Below, one piece after another: positions 1-13,090 of a stretch of DNA of 64,000 nucleotides. The stretch covers positions 7,502,854 through 7,566,853 of the forward strand of contig CP093830.1 in the NCBI GenBank assembly GCA_033063855.1, read 5' to 3'. Within the stretch, counting starts at the first letter, position 1. The number at the start of each line of letters is the position of its first letter. Under the pieces are notes generated by a model, which did not search any database, had not been told where the DNA came from, and saw nothing but the letters and a program-made list of their open reading frames with translations. Source of the stretch: Smittia aterrima (lineage: Eukaryota; Arthropoda; Insecta; Diptera; Chironomidae). The position numbers and the translations under genes are program-made.

Positions 1-564
1 GACGACCAGCAAAAGAAAGAGACAGAGAATGAGAAATTAGGAACATTGACAGGTGTTTTTATTGGCAGAACGAGGAAAAACGAGAAACGAAATTTTCTTC
101 CTTATCGCTTTTTCTTATCTTTCACTTCTCTTTATTTTTCCGACATGCGTCAGAGTCTAATTAACATATGGCTAAACATCGAAGCCAAAAGCGTTCGCTG
201 AGGCCGAGTTTGGTGTGGTGGAAAGACTTCGAAGCGAAAAAGTGTCTGCTTTCGTCGCTCTTGTTTATTCTAGAGCCGATAAGATAAAAGCGAGAGCGTG
301 TAGAGGGGGAATTTATTTCGCAACGAGACATAAATCCTTAGGAGCAGTGGAAATGTTTTCTCACAATTGCTTTTTGCCAAACGAGATTAGAGAGAAAAAA
401 ATAAAACTATCGATCAGTGCGATACTGAAATAACGAAAAAAAACGAAATTCATAAATTCTCACCTTTCTCGTGGATTTTGTTGTCGTGAAAAATGGATTT
501 TCTGAAGTATTTTTTCTCCTAACGTCAAAGGTGATAAGATAAGAAACAATACAAATATTTAATT
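1..564. other. intergenic, no gene seen
   Basis: No family-like reading frame, tRNA or repeat was recognised. An open frame of about 70 codons near 215-433 has no recognisable motif and no splice context, and I read it as chance. Confidence 0.5.
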
Positions 565-950
565 ATGGCCTTGCGTTTGCCTACTTATATGAGTTTGCTC
601 AATGGCTCGTCGTGTGACAGCGATTTAGACATTATTGAACACTCAAAGGTAAAGTCATAAACATTTTTTGTTTTGTTTGTTTATGTTTTTTTTTGAACTA
701 TCAACGGCAAAGGTGTTTTAGGGGAAAACGACCGCGGCTTTGGAAAAATCAATGATTTTTATTGCTCACAAGTGTGCTCGTCCACTCAATCGACGTGCAG
801 GTGGAATGAGAAGACTCTCATCAACGATCAAAGTTGATTGAAGATTCCAAATTGATAAGAAGTTTGATGAACCTAAAAGTTGAGCTTTAAAGCTTTAATA
901 TTTTTGTTTTCTCTTTACAGATTGTTCGTGCTCAATCAATGCTGACGTAA
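565..950 (+). CDS. candidate spliced small ORF (37 residues), unknown
   Basis: I do not recognise this gene. An ATG in good context (aattATGGCC) opens 28 codons (565-648) beginning MALRLPTYMSLL and ending in acidic, Ser-rich DSDLDIIEHSK. The frame runs exactly to an AAG|GTAAAG donor at 649. A clear acceptor (ctctttacag, ending at 920) is followed in the same phase by IVRAQSMLT and a TAA at 948-950. A further donor-like AAA|GTAAGT at 960 suggests the transcript continues. It could encode a small peptide, be the start of a lncRNA, or be chance. No signal peptide or membrane segment is visible. The intron would be 272 nt. Confidence 0.3.
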
Positions 951-959
951 AATTCTAAA

Positions 960-3900
960 GTAAGTTTGGTATGCGCATTAATTACTCCCGACAAATGTCG
1001 TAAATCCATTTTCCTAATTAAATAAGTCTGACAAAGGAAATTTCGTCTAATTTCTTTATCAGCGAGTATTCACTCAGTCGACAAAGTCAACAATTTCCTC
1101 GCTCCTCGTCTTAGATGTCATGTGCGCGATAAATTCTCTTTTTATGGCAACGTTGAGCTACAGTTGCGGTGTAAATGTCATAGTTTTCCATATAATTGTC
1201 CTTAATTTCTGTCTCCATTTAATTGCCCACACAAGCGCGCGCTCGTCTTTTTCGCGTTTAGAAAATAAAAAGAGCTCGCTTGAAGCAAAAGGACTGCAGC
1301 ATTTTAAATGAATATTCTATAAGCTTTGCCTGATGGAAGATAATGTAACGAGCGAAATGATTTCATGGCGTGTTTCTTTTCTGGAAAACAAAAGCCGATC
1401 GTACAAGTCACACAAAGAAAAAGTCGAGTTGCGTGATGAACTAAAGCTTATTATGGATAAACATTACAATATTTATAATCATATTAATAGTTGGGCTGGC
1501 TGAAGAAAGACAAGTCGATGAAGGTTTATTGGTGGAAAGCATGAGTCAATCCACGACGAGTTGAAGCTTATCCATTTGCCATATTAGTTTCAAGCCTTCT
1601 CGTGTTCTTCACTTAAAAATGCAAATGCGATGGACATTCCCTGTTGCCGTGTCTGTTTCAGAAACTTCCGGTCTTATCGCTCATCTCCGATCTCTTAGTT
1701 TATTGATTTCTTCGCGACCACAACTTTTATTTTATATTTTTCTATATCACATGTAAGACTTCAAAGCAATCATAATTGACATGTGTGTCGATGTTTATCA
1801 TCCATAAATTACACTCTTTCCTTAGGCTACTCGGCTCCTATCTCGGCTCATTTATGTGACAAATGGCAATAAAGGTACAAATATTATCAAAGAAACATGC
1901 AGTAGACCTTATTGCTTTTTAATAATTTAGAAGGCAACAGTCATTGTTTGAAATGATATTCAAATGCTTCAACTGAGATAGCGACTTGTGTGCGACATTA
2001 ATTTCCTTCGATGACGCATTCCACGAGCTTCTACACGAGTCGTCATTAAGGTTAGGAAGACAAGTCGTTTGCCTTGTCTCACATCGTTTCGTGGACTTGG
2101 CAAAAGGACAATTTCTTAATTAATCCTCTGCCGTTTCTATTCGAGGTGGAAGGTGCGGTATCGCGTTGTTGGTTTAGCTTTTGATGAGAATTTATTATCA
2201 ACAATTTATATGGAAATTTTCTTGGAGCGCGAGTCCATAATTTAAAAGTTTCTGCATCTTAGGTGTGTCCATCCTTGGGGAGTCTTTAATTCTACTTGTC
2301 ATTGAACACGCTGTCTTGTTGTCTCAACGTTAAATATCTGTAACTCACATGGGTGAATAGTTTAATGAATTCATTTGATGAATTTCCGAGAGCACACACC
2401 CCTTGGAAGGTAGAAAAGTTTTCAAAGTTTCTCGGTGAAAAATTCACCTTTAGGGGTTTAAGAAGTGACATGTAGCCTCAGGTTCATCACTTCTAATTAA
2501 TTTTTTTCCATTTCATTTCGACTTTACGACTGACACGACATCACACTCGCTTCGGAATCGAATTGCGACATAGCTCGACGCTCACCGGAGCGACTCCTGC
2601 ATGATTTCTTTTTTAATTCAATTGTGTAATAAAATTAAACGTAAATTTATGTTTGTGATCATTCTGAAGAACGGCAGAATAACCCCAAAAGGAGTGGCTC
2701 GAAAATGTGGCTACAAGGTGGAAAACACAATTTCCATATAAAGATGATAAAAGTTTGATAATGCTTCGAGTTAGTTGTTTTTACATAGCTCGGGACTTTC
2801 TTTTTATGCAAAATAATTCATCGAGCGCCGAGGAGAGCGAAGGAGACAAGTCGAATTAGGCTTAACAATTTAATTAAAAAGAAATTAACTCTTTCGAGAT
2901 GAAGGTTCGCGTTCAATTTACTTTCAATCCATCAATCATTTCCTTCGTACTATGAAAGTTTCTCGTCCTAAAATATCTCGAAGAAATTTTAATTAAACGA
3001 TGAGCATGGAGCGACTCTCTCTCACTCGACACATCAAATCCTTTCCTGTTTTGTTTCGACACTGCTTAGAGTTGAAAACAAATCCGTTTCTAATTCATGA
3101 CAGCATGCAGAATTGCACGAGCAATGTCCAGTCTCACCCTTCCTCACTTCGACTTGACCAGTCAAACAGAAATGGTTTATCTTTTAATGACGCTTGTAAA
3201 AATTTATTTTCCTTGCGTCAAACAGAAATGTTTACTCTTCATCTCAAGGTATAATCACCAAAGGCGATTTAGGAAGTCAACTGATTGCAGAATCTTTCTT
3301 TCTTTGCCAACCCTTCGGAGTGACTTGATTTTCAAAAGAGAGACGTTTTAATTTATTTTCTTAATCTTTAATTGCCGATCTCTTTAAATTTAAATAACAC
3401 CCGACACGCGTGGATCCTGTAACTGGAAACAGTTAAGAGCAAATCACTCGGACGATTGACCGAAAATTATTAAAAAGATCCAATTGAAGATGACCATTCT
3501 CATTCAGTCCCTTTCTTACTTCGAAAGCAGCGTTAATCCGTAAAATTTATTGTCCAGTTCAGATCATAAACTTTCAACTAAAACAAATGGGTTAACGTAA
3601 CGTAAGGGTCAGAAAGTTTTCCTAAAGACCGAAACTAATTGCGGTTGAATCCTTTCGATTTTTTTAAGTTTCTTGACTTTTCTAGATGTTAAGAAGATTG
3701 AGACGAGGAGAAACTCTTAACTGACCACAAACGTTACGATGCAAGTGACAGCAACTCACAAAACGATCCTTCAAGAGCTTCTTGAAAGAATTCGACAAAA
3801 AAGTTGATGAAGGTTCGAAGAAGACACATCAGCTACTTAACCCAGAAATATCTTTTGTTCCTTTCTCTCTCTGGCTTCTCTGACGTTTGTGAGGAAAGGA

Positions 3901-6900
3901 AAATAAATTGCGACAACAATGAACTGATAAAAACTTTTTAATGACTCTTTCAATACGTTTTTGTGCTGAACTCCGCTGAACCTCCGAAGAAGGGTTAAAA
4001 ACTATTAGAAGAGATTTATAAAGGATTCTCGATCCCAAACAACAACTAAATATTCGTTCTTAACATGCAAAGCGAAGCCAACAAAAAAGCTCTCAAACTC
4101 ATCCTTGGAAAAAGTGTCTCTCGTTTTCCCACTTCCCAGAGAAAAACTTCATGTGTGAGAATGTGATAAAGAAAATGCTTCAGAGTTATAGCTAATTAGA
4201 ATTAATGGGTGCTTGTCTGTGAAACATGGAAAAAGACAGAGAAAAAGTGCCTGAGGGTGTATCTTACCTTAGAAATCTTTATTGGCAATCAGAATTAAGG
4301 TATATGGATCGAAGTTGGTAAAATAGTTAATGAAAACTCGGGTCATTATTTCTTGCTGAGTTGTAAGTGATCTGGCTTTGGATTTGTTTGTAAATTACGT
4401 TGATCACTTGAGGTTTCTTGTCGTGACAATCTTTCAAACGTAACTTTCGTACGACACTGAAATTAAGTTCCTTCCGATTGAGTCTAGTAATGCTTGGGGC
4501 TGCTGATCCTTTCTTCTTTATCAAAGAAGGACAATCGCGTCTTATTGAGGAACATCACACGCTTCAATCTGGCAATTTCATTCATAGTCTTATGCAAATA
4601 TTTCCTTTCCCTCGTTCTTTTAGATATAATAAATGTTATTTTATGTTTATCCTTTTTAATTGTCAATCCTTTTTATTGTTGTTTGTTAGTTTCGTTTGTA
4701 TCTTGAACGAGAAACGAAATGGGAAGAGGGAGAAATAAATTGTCCTCATACGAAGGTGATTTGATTTTTATCTCACTTCTCGTAGCAATGGGTAAATTAA
4801 GTTTTTATGAAGGCGATGACGTCCGAGAGGAATCGAAATAAAATTCCACATCAAACTCGTAACATATGGCGCGAAGTGTCTCTCACGCTTCTTGACTAAG
4901 AGGTCAAGAAACCTTACGAACATCCTTTAATTGATTTTTTCTTTCAAGACATTTGTTAAATAAATATTTTTGTATGTTATAATTATCTCTTCTCTTTATT
5001 ACTTCATTAAAACATTTCTTAACCGGGGGTGGATTGATAGGTTTCCTTAAGTCTTGAAATAAAAGGGACGATTGAGCATTCAATCTACGAGAACTTCAGT
5101 TATCATCTGTCGAGTTCAGTTGCAATTGAAATGTGGGAAATATTGCTGATCGGCTTGAGTTTGGCGAGAGCTTTGAGAAATTACAGCGAAAATCCTCTTC
5201 ACAATTCCGGTTCAGTCTCCGCGCACTCACTGTTTCATTTCATCGCCAAGCAACAGGTGAACTTATTCGATTTTGTGTTCACAACGCTCTCAACGTTCGT
5301 TAAAATATTTACGTTGCTTTTGAGATGTTGTTCGACTATCGATTTTTGAGCATGATGATTGACTCTCGATTGAAGGAAATTAATTAAAGTTTATGTGACT
5401 TTTATGTCCTTCGAAATATTTTCTTCTTGTTAGAAACCAAATGTTTTATCTTAATTCCTCGATAGCCAATGTCCGATAAAATGTAGAAAGAAGATGAAGC
5501 GACACCAGATACGATGACCATACATTGACACCACTCGAAAGTTGGTGCCGACATGAGGAGACAATAAAATATTTAAAAAGTTTTTATTCTCGTGCCAGAT
5601 GGGAAACAAAAGAAGGAGCTCCGATCATGTTCAATTTCCTCGAGACTGTCGTTAAACTTTTATTGCTCTGAATCTTTCTTTCTTGCATTTGCTCTCACTC
5701 TCTCGATGTCTCGTGCTTCAAGGGAGCCAGATGACCCACCGCAATATGGAAAATCCACAGCAGATATTGACCATCCTTTTTAATTAGAAGAATATTTATG
5801 TGAGCTGAGAGAGTTTTCCTTGAAGAGTCGGGAGCGGTTCGAAGGAAAAGGAAAATTCTGTAAAATAAGAGAACACGCTGAATTGACCATCCACTCCTCA
5901 CGACGCTTTCTCTTTCTCTCACGTCTCCTCATTCTTTTCTTCGACTAAGGGACTGGACTCAACGTTTAGAGGAAAAAACGTTCACATTTTCTATTTGAAC
6001 TTGTTCGTGTGAGGTTGTGTGTTCAAACAGGCCGACGAGTCTTTTCGGAAAAGAAGAAAAACGTTTTGGGAAAACTACGAATTATCAAAGCAGAAATTTT
6101 CAATGGAAATTTGAATAAATATCGGATGAACTCAAATGATTTGAGATAAATATTCGAAGAATATTTTTTTTGAGGAAGAGAGAGAAAGAGACAAAAGTGA
6201 AAGTTTAAATTCAAAATTTATCAAAGAAGGAAAATGTGAGTATGTCAAGATCAAATTGTTAAATTTCTCAATTCGTTTTGTTGACTTCGAACTTTGAGTC
6301 TTAATTAAAGTTCAGAGAACTAGAAAAGAGCTTCCCCTTTTCAAGTTTAATTCAATCTATTCAAGAAGACGGTTTAATTTAATGGGCAGTTAAACAGCAC
6401 CGCAATGTCATTAATCCAGTTAAAAATGTGTAATAATTACGAGATGTCTCATCATAAAAATCATAATTAATGTCCCATGCCACTTGTTGATTTTTGTGTT
6501 CCGAGTCATCACAACAAAACGTTCGGCAATTAATTTGATTAAATGAGTTCAATCGATTTCAATTAGAGGAACGTTTTTAAGGAGGTTGGTCTGTTCAACT
6601 TTTTAGTTAGCCGCAAATGCTAACCCAAAGTCGACAAATCACCCAAAGCTCAATTTAAATTTTAATTTTTAATTATGTGAGCGTTTCCAATCGGATTTTT
6701 CCGCCAAATTTACATTTCCCCGCAACTCGTGTGTGATTCACATTCACTGACATTATGGAACGCTGGACATCAATTTGATCGAGAAGAGGTTTTAATTAAA
6801 CATTTAAAAGTTCGATATCCCGCGCAGCTGTTAATTGATTTTACTCTTCAACGCGAAAAACTTTAAAAATCGATAGTTTGTCCGCAGATTTTTCTCCATC

Positions 6901-7480
6901 CGCTCTCTCCTACCGATATTTTCACTTTCCATTACGAAGAAAGTGCCTGAATGAATTCTGGCGACTGACCGCACGCGAGAGCACCAACAAAAAAATGCCA
7001 TTGAATCATAATGAAATTACCCTCCAACAACAAAACAAACAAGTTGCAGGAGACGAGGAAGCGAGTTGGGATTTTTTATAAACAGAAGTCATTGGTTTTG
7101 AGAGGGAATTCAAGTCATCAAATGTTAGATTTGTTTGAGCTGAAGAATGGAAAATATTTTGAAAAATGAGTCTACTCGCCGTTGATGGCAGCACAAGAAA
7201 AAGAAAATATTTTCATCAATCACTTGAAAGAAAATTGACAAAAAAACTTTTTTTTTCTAAAAACAAAAATAGTTTTTAGAATTTTTTTTATCTTTTCGAG
7301 ATTTCAAAGAATTTGTTCTACAAGCTTCTCAATAAAATTCTTAATTTTCCGTTGAAATATTTAAAAAAAATTATTCAAATTTCCTTGCTTCCTACCAACA
7401 CAAAAGCTTCTAACAACCAACACAATTTAAGAATTTATTTCGGAAAAAAAAACTTTTCACATTAGAAAACTCAAAAAAGC
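960..7480. other. non-coding, no gene seen
   Basis: About 6.5 kb of AT-rich sequence. Only short open frames with no recognisable motifs occur, often on both strands at the same place. I saw no RNA gene, transposase or terminal repeats. It is presumably regulatory or intergenic DNA upstream of prospero. Confidence 0.5.
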
Positions 7481-7499
7481 TCTCTCCGATCTCATTTTC

Positions 7500-8893
7500 A
7501 CTCCGCTCGGGTTCTGAAAAATGCAAACACTAAAAAGATTCTGGGCGGAGCAAGAAAAAAACGCAAGCGCATTTTTCGCAGCATTTTTCCTTCCATGAGG
7601 CGATTTTTTCCCTCGACACAGAGAAAAATATTCACCATCTGTCGCGTGTGTGTGTGCGTAAGTGGGTAGCTGTGGGCTGAGTGGGTGACTGTTGGAAACT
7701 TTATAACGCAGAAAACTTTTTCTATTTCGTTCGCCGATTCTTTTTCGCTAAAAAGTTGACTGCTCTTCGACGTGGCGGATTGTGGGCCGCGTTGGGTGGA
7801 TGGTTCGGCGAAAAATTTATGATATGTGTGCACGTCGTGTACATAAAACAACACAAACTCCGCGCTTCGCAAAAAAGAGGATATTTCACTGTATAGGCCG
7901 TTTCTGCGGGTGGATGGAAAAAGAAGAAGAATTTGTATCGATGCCTTTATTCGAGCGCGCATTCGTTCGATAGTCGATTCAGTCACGCTGGTTTAGCGTC
8001 GTTGTTCATAACGAATTTTCGCGTTAAAACTACGTATATATTTTATAATTTTTTTCCGCCAGTTTGACATCAAAAAAAAAAAAAGAAAAAAGAAAATTCG
8101 CAAAACACTTTCCACACACTCAAAAAGTTCTCGTTTCGTTACGCGTCGACACGACCAGCAGCAGAAATTTTGTCGTCCGCGGATGCCAATCTTCAACCGG
8201 CATCCAGTTTCTTTAGTTTAAGTTTTTAATTCAAAGACAATTTGAAATTTGCAACCAAAATCAGGAAAAAAAAACAGTTGGCTTCAAACACAAGACAATA
8301 GAAAGCTTTCTCAAGATCAAATTGTGATCGAAACCGTTGAACAATAGAACCGGAAAATAAATTCAAAGAAAGTTTCCGTTTCCCTTCATTTCGTAGGATT
8401 AGAAGTGAATTTAAGTTTTAGTCAAAATTCTAATCCAGTGAAAGTGTGTGCAGAGAGAAAACTCAATGAAAAAACTTTGTTTTCTCCTTTTGGAAATTTA
8501 TTGCGTTTTGGCAAATTCAAGGCAAAGTTTCTAGTTTTGCGAAACAGTTTCCTTAGTTGGTGATGCGTTGAGTGACACAGAAATCTTTTTTCCACTTCAT
8601 TCCATCATAAAAAAAAATATTCAAACAACGACGAATAAAACCAAAAATAAGTTTGATTTTGCAATTTACGAGAAAAATGTTTTTTGGCTGAGATTTCGAA
8701 GAAAAAGTTTTTTCGGGAAAAATTTTAAACGAAGAGTTTCTTTTAACGGCTAAATTCCTTTTTCAATAAAATATTAATCTTGAGAGAACATTAATATCAT
8801 CAACAACAACAAAAAAAAAAGTTTAATAAACGAGAGAAAATCAACATCGATGTGCGAGTTTCATAAAATTTTATGCAATCAACATCATTTTAG
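7500..8893 (+). promoter_or_regulatory. pros: possible prospero promoter and first 5' UTR exon
   Basis: The stretch from about 7.5 to 8.2 kb is less AT-rich than its surroundings and has GT/CA-rich runs. An initiator-like TTCAGTC lies at 7978-7984, with no TATA box just upstream. Downstream sequence is homopurine- and A-rich with scattered short ATG frames, as in long insect 5' UTRs. It ends in a strong donor, TTTTAG|GTAAGA, at 8894. One reading is a first non-coding exon of about 7981-8893, spliced to the 11689 exon. This rests on signals only; there is no direct proof that it belongs to pros. Confidence 0.3.
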
Positions 8894-11688
8894 GTAAGAA
8901 TGTGTTCATCATATGGAAAAGATGATAAAATCTGGTGGGGATGAAAGAATTTCCTATTTTCTTCTCTTATGCAAACGACGACGGTTTCAAGTCAAGACGA
9001 GAAGCATAAAAAGTTTCTCCTTTTCCTCCGAGAACGACGAATGTGTGAAAAACTGGACATCGCACTCGGATAAGGATAAAAAGTTAAAGAGGGTGGTTGG
9101 GCGGTGGGAGAGAAAAAAAACAAACACAGAAGAGAGTTGACTACGACATAAGGCCATGTCATGTGTGTATATAAAGTAGGCGAGGAAAAAAAAACATCAA
9201 CAACCGACCCGAAGTGAAAGGAGATGGTTAGAAATGATAGAAATTTAGAGAGCGAAGTAAGGCGCATGTGTCATGTGTCTCGACTCAATTTCCCCCTTCG
9301 CCTCATGCCTCCTCATCTCGATGAATGCACGAAGTGAATAGAAAAAGCATTAGAAAGGTCGACGCGGACTTTTTGTGCGAACTTTATGTGTTTTTTCTTG
9401 TCCCCTCAAAAAAGCTTCAAGGAAACCTTTCGCACACTCGCACACACACACGTTCGCGTCTTTTTCGTCTGGGGGGTTTCGCATCCCAATCATTTAGATA
9501 TTTCTGACGATGTTGGGGTGAAGAGGTGGGAGAGAGAAAATGTATATATGATGATCTTGTGTTTTAGAAAATATCCGACGTCGTCAGTCGTTTAGTAAAA
9601 GTCGAACCGCAGAGATTTTTGTCGTCGCGTTACACGGAAAAATTCTAAAAACATAAAAATTTTAGTTCAAAAAAAAAGAAAATGTTCATAAGCTTACACT
9701 GGACACATTAAGGATTTAAATTATCATTTCTAGTGGTTTTTTATACTTTTCATCCTACAACATTTTTCATTCGATGGATTAGCTGAAAAATAATGTAAAT
9801 CAAAAGAAAAAAAGAAAAATGAGATTTAATTATCTCAACTAATGAAATTGTGTGAATGGAAATTGTGAACTTATGAATGAAAATTCGATTGTGGAGAAAG
9901 CCGGCTGTTCGGTAAATGTTGCGAGAGAGCGGCAACAGTCATCATTGAAAATGATTTAGAATCATTAACGAGGACGATGATCAAAAGAGCTATTTAGTGA
10001 TATTGTGGTGTGGAAAATGAGGGAAAATTCTTGTCTCAAGTCAATTTTCTCCTCTACATTTCTCTTCAGTTGGCGCGTGTGTGCATCTTTCTCTCGTCGA
10101 GTGTGTGTATGTGTAAAAGGGGACGGAAAGAAGGAAAAAAGGGTAAAATTTTCCTTCTTTTACTTGATATGGAAGAGAGCGGGTCGGAGGAATCAACAGA
10201 AGAGAAAGCACACACACAAACCACCCACAATCTCCGAAGAACACGAGAGTCTTACGACGCAGACCGAAAGCGGTAGAAGCAGCAAAAAATACATTTCCTC
10301 TGCCTCTACATGATTATAAATTTATTATTATTCCTTACATTTTCCCAACAACAACATCATCGCAAAGTCGTTCGTACTCTCGGTCCGCACACAGAGCGCT
10401 TCGATTCCTCACAAGGAAAACTTCTCAACTTTAAATATTTTTCGCCTCGGTCGGAGATTTTTGTTCACAATTTTCTCCAGCAATCGTCTGTGCATTCGTT
10501 TAGTTGTCTTATGATTATAAAGTGTACGACGTCAGGAAACTGGGAAATCATATCGTACTTGACTCCACATGCGATCGGACGCAAAATTATTAGACAACCA
10601 GAGAAGACAATTTTCGGGAAGATAAAAGAAAATTTTTTGGATAAAAAGAATTTTTAAAAATTGTGAGATTGAAGTGAAAGCAAAAAAGCAAAAAAATATT
10701 TCATCAGACTCAATCGAATGAAAAATAATTGTGTGGAATATTTATGATAAATATTTTTGTTTTTGTGGAAAATAGAAATCCGAAGACTTAGAAGGACAAA
10801 ATACGAACTCGTGAAAACTGGTGAAAGTTTAAATTAATCAAGGAAAAGTCAAAGCTGTAAATTTATTTTCCTTTAATTTGACACAAAATCTGTGTAAAAA
10901 AAATAATAAACTAAATGTAAAAAAGAATGTAAAAAAGATTATTTAAGCGTGTTTAAAGTGTAAAAAGTGCAAAAAAAAATAATTCACGTTTGTGAAAGAC
11001 TGTGAAGTCGCTAAAAAATTATTATGACGATTAAGTGACGAGGACATTGTTGAAACGCGCCAAAGCAAACATTGCAAAGGATTATTTTAATAGTTTTCGA
11101 TTAGATTATGTCACTCTAGGCAATTGACGATGACTTAATCGTTCGCCAGCGTGTGAGAGGTAGAGTGAAAACAAAGAGAATATGAAAAAAAATATGATTA
11201 AAAATATCATAACAGGAAAGTGGCTGACGATAGTTGGCTCGAGTGACACTTTAAAAGCAGTGTTGGATATTTAGTTGTTTATGTGGAAAGCACTTTTCTC
11301 CTCTTAGCTTGCGTTATATGTTTTGAAACGTGCAAAGCACTTCGTACTTATGTTTGCTCTGTTCGACTATGTTTGCATAAAAATTTCCTTTAGTGTCGTT
11401 CTCTGAAAAGACGAGAAAGTTTAATACAACGATTTATGGAAATAGATGAAGAGAACAAGAGAAATCTTTTTATTTATTTTTATAAGACCCGCAGAACAAA
11501 TAACTTAAAGGGGCGAAATTATTTTAAAAAATTTATAACTTCAAGGCAAAAGATATTTTGGGATGATCCGACATTTCTGTTTTCTTATTCGTCGTCTTTA
11601 AGAAATATTTCTTAGCCCAACCCTCTTCGCAAGACTCTTCGTAGTGAATGAAGAAAATTTAATTTTTTATTTCTCTTTCTCGTTTCAG
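8894..11688 (+). other. non-coding, probable 5' intron or UTR sequence
   Basis: Several frames on both strands are open together around 10.0-10.3 kb, which reflects few stop words rather than coding. The part from 10,660 to 11,060 is rich in words like gtgaaagtg and gtgtaaaaagtg that are common in insect 5' UTRs. It could therefore contain an alternative first exon. No protein or RNA gene was recognised. Confidence 0.35.
9168..9176 (+). promoter_or_regulatory. TATA box candidate
   Basis: The word TATATAAAG stands in a purine-rich context. An A/C-rich stretch about 30 nt downstream (near 9195-9210) could hold a start site. It may be an alternative promoter for the prospero 5' UTR exons, but no gene model is anchored here. 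Confidence 0.25.
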
Positions 11689-11839
11689 ATTTCTTCCAAA
11701 AATTATTAAATTAGACATTACACCGACTTAGATCCATTAAATACACAGAAAACAAATCAATACCGCAATTAACATTCAAAACAGCGCCCAAAATCGATAT
11801 CAATAAATTTTTGAAATTTCAACATCAGAAAATTGTCAG
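11689..11839 (+). other. pros: non-coding 5' UTR exon, probably of prospero
   Basis: A pyrimidine-rich acceptor (tttctctttctcgtttcag, ending at 11688) and a perfect donor (GTCAG|GTGAGT at 11840) bound a 151-nt segment. The segment has no ATG in any frame and stop codons in all frames, as expected for a 5' UTR exon. The next strong acceptor that leads into coding sequence on this strand is the one before the prospero start exon at 33107. Assignment to pros is by position. Confidence 0.5.
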
Positions 11840-13074
11840 GTGAGTTCAGAAATGCAAAATATTTATAATATATCTGCAAACGACATCTAATCGCCTATTC
11901 AACGCCGCACACAAACACACACACAATGTGGAAAATTGATAAATATCTCTGTCGGAACGCGAGGTGTTCCAATGAAATTTTTGAGATTAATATTATTAAA
12001 ACAAAACAATTTTGCATGTGATGATAAATGTTTAAGACTCGCTCGAGAGGATGTGATAAGAAATGTCGCTTTAATTCTCTTCTTCTTGACTTGCTTTCAT
12101 CATCTGTTTGTTGTTCACAAGAAATTTATCTCGAACAGCTCAGAAACTCGACAAATGTGGAGGCGTAATTCTTTGATACTCCAGCAATCGCCAGATGCTT
12201 GCAGTTCACTTGAAACGAGATATGAGAAGCAAATAAGTCTTGAAATATTTTCGCTCGATTTTTAAAAGTGACAGCAAAATTATTGCTCGAAAGCTGCCGC
12301 TTACGATGTTGATTTCGTTTCTCCCACTCGATGACAAGAAATGAATTTAAATAGAAAATCCTTCGCCAACTCAAAGAGTGCAATACAAATCATCGCTGTC
12401 GTACACGCGACTTGAGGTCGTACCGTGAGTTTCCCAACAAGCTTTGAAGTTGTTAAATAATTTCCAAGGAACTCGCGTCTCGATCGAAAGAATTCACTGT
12501 GGAAATTCTTCAGAACCTATCAACCCTTGAAATTATAGTTCTATTTCTCCAGTCTTTCATCGAATTCAGAAATTGCAATTTTCTGCTCAAAAAAAAAATA
12601 GAAACGCGAGACTTCTTGTGAAAGGCCGCATTTTGCATTATTTTCTTTCAAATGCACAGTTTTGTTGTTGCTTTTCCTAATGATGTTTCGAAGCCTTTCA
12701 ATAAAAAGAAAATTTTATATCAAACAATTGATTTTCTGACTGAAATTCAAGAATGGCATTTCGCCCAAGGTGTCGAAGAATTTTTTAAAATGAGTTTTTT
12801 GTTTTTCGCAAAATATTTCACAAATTTAGTTTTTCTTGCGCCAAAGTTGATTGACTCTTTGTACGTTTACATTGCGAGGTTTTAAATTGCTCATCATTAT
12901 TTATTTTTTATCATAAATTATAAAACTTTGAATTCGTTGAAATGTTTTGTTTAGAATGTAAAAAAAATTGAAGTTTCGACGACCTCATTACCGCATTAGC
13001 TTGGTAACATTATTTTCTTTTATTCAAACCTTGAAAATAAATGAAATTTCGCAAACCTGTAACATTAGATTTAT

Positions 13075-13090
13075 TCGACTTCAGGTGAGT
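13075..13090 (+). promoter_or_regulatory. candidate recursive splice site (juxtaposed AG|GT)
   Basis: The words cgacttCAG|GTGAGTcag place an acceptor end directly against a perfect donor, about 1.2 kb inside the large putative intron. Recursive sites have this layout, but the pyrimidine tract upstream is only moderate (attagatttattcgacttcag). Confidence 0.3.

Noticed and set aside
7498..7986. 162-codon open frame on the - strand
   Set aside because: Other frames on the + strand are open over the same bases, there is no family motif, and the stretch is simply less AT-rich; it overlaps a promoter-like region.
10005..10657. Open frames of about 100-115 codons on the + strand
   Set aside because: Two + frames and one - frame overlap, with low-complexity K/E/S-rich products; this is more like 5' UTR or intron sequence.
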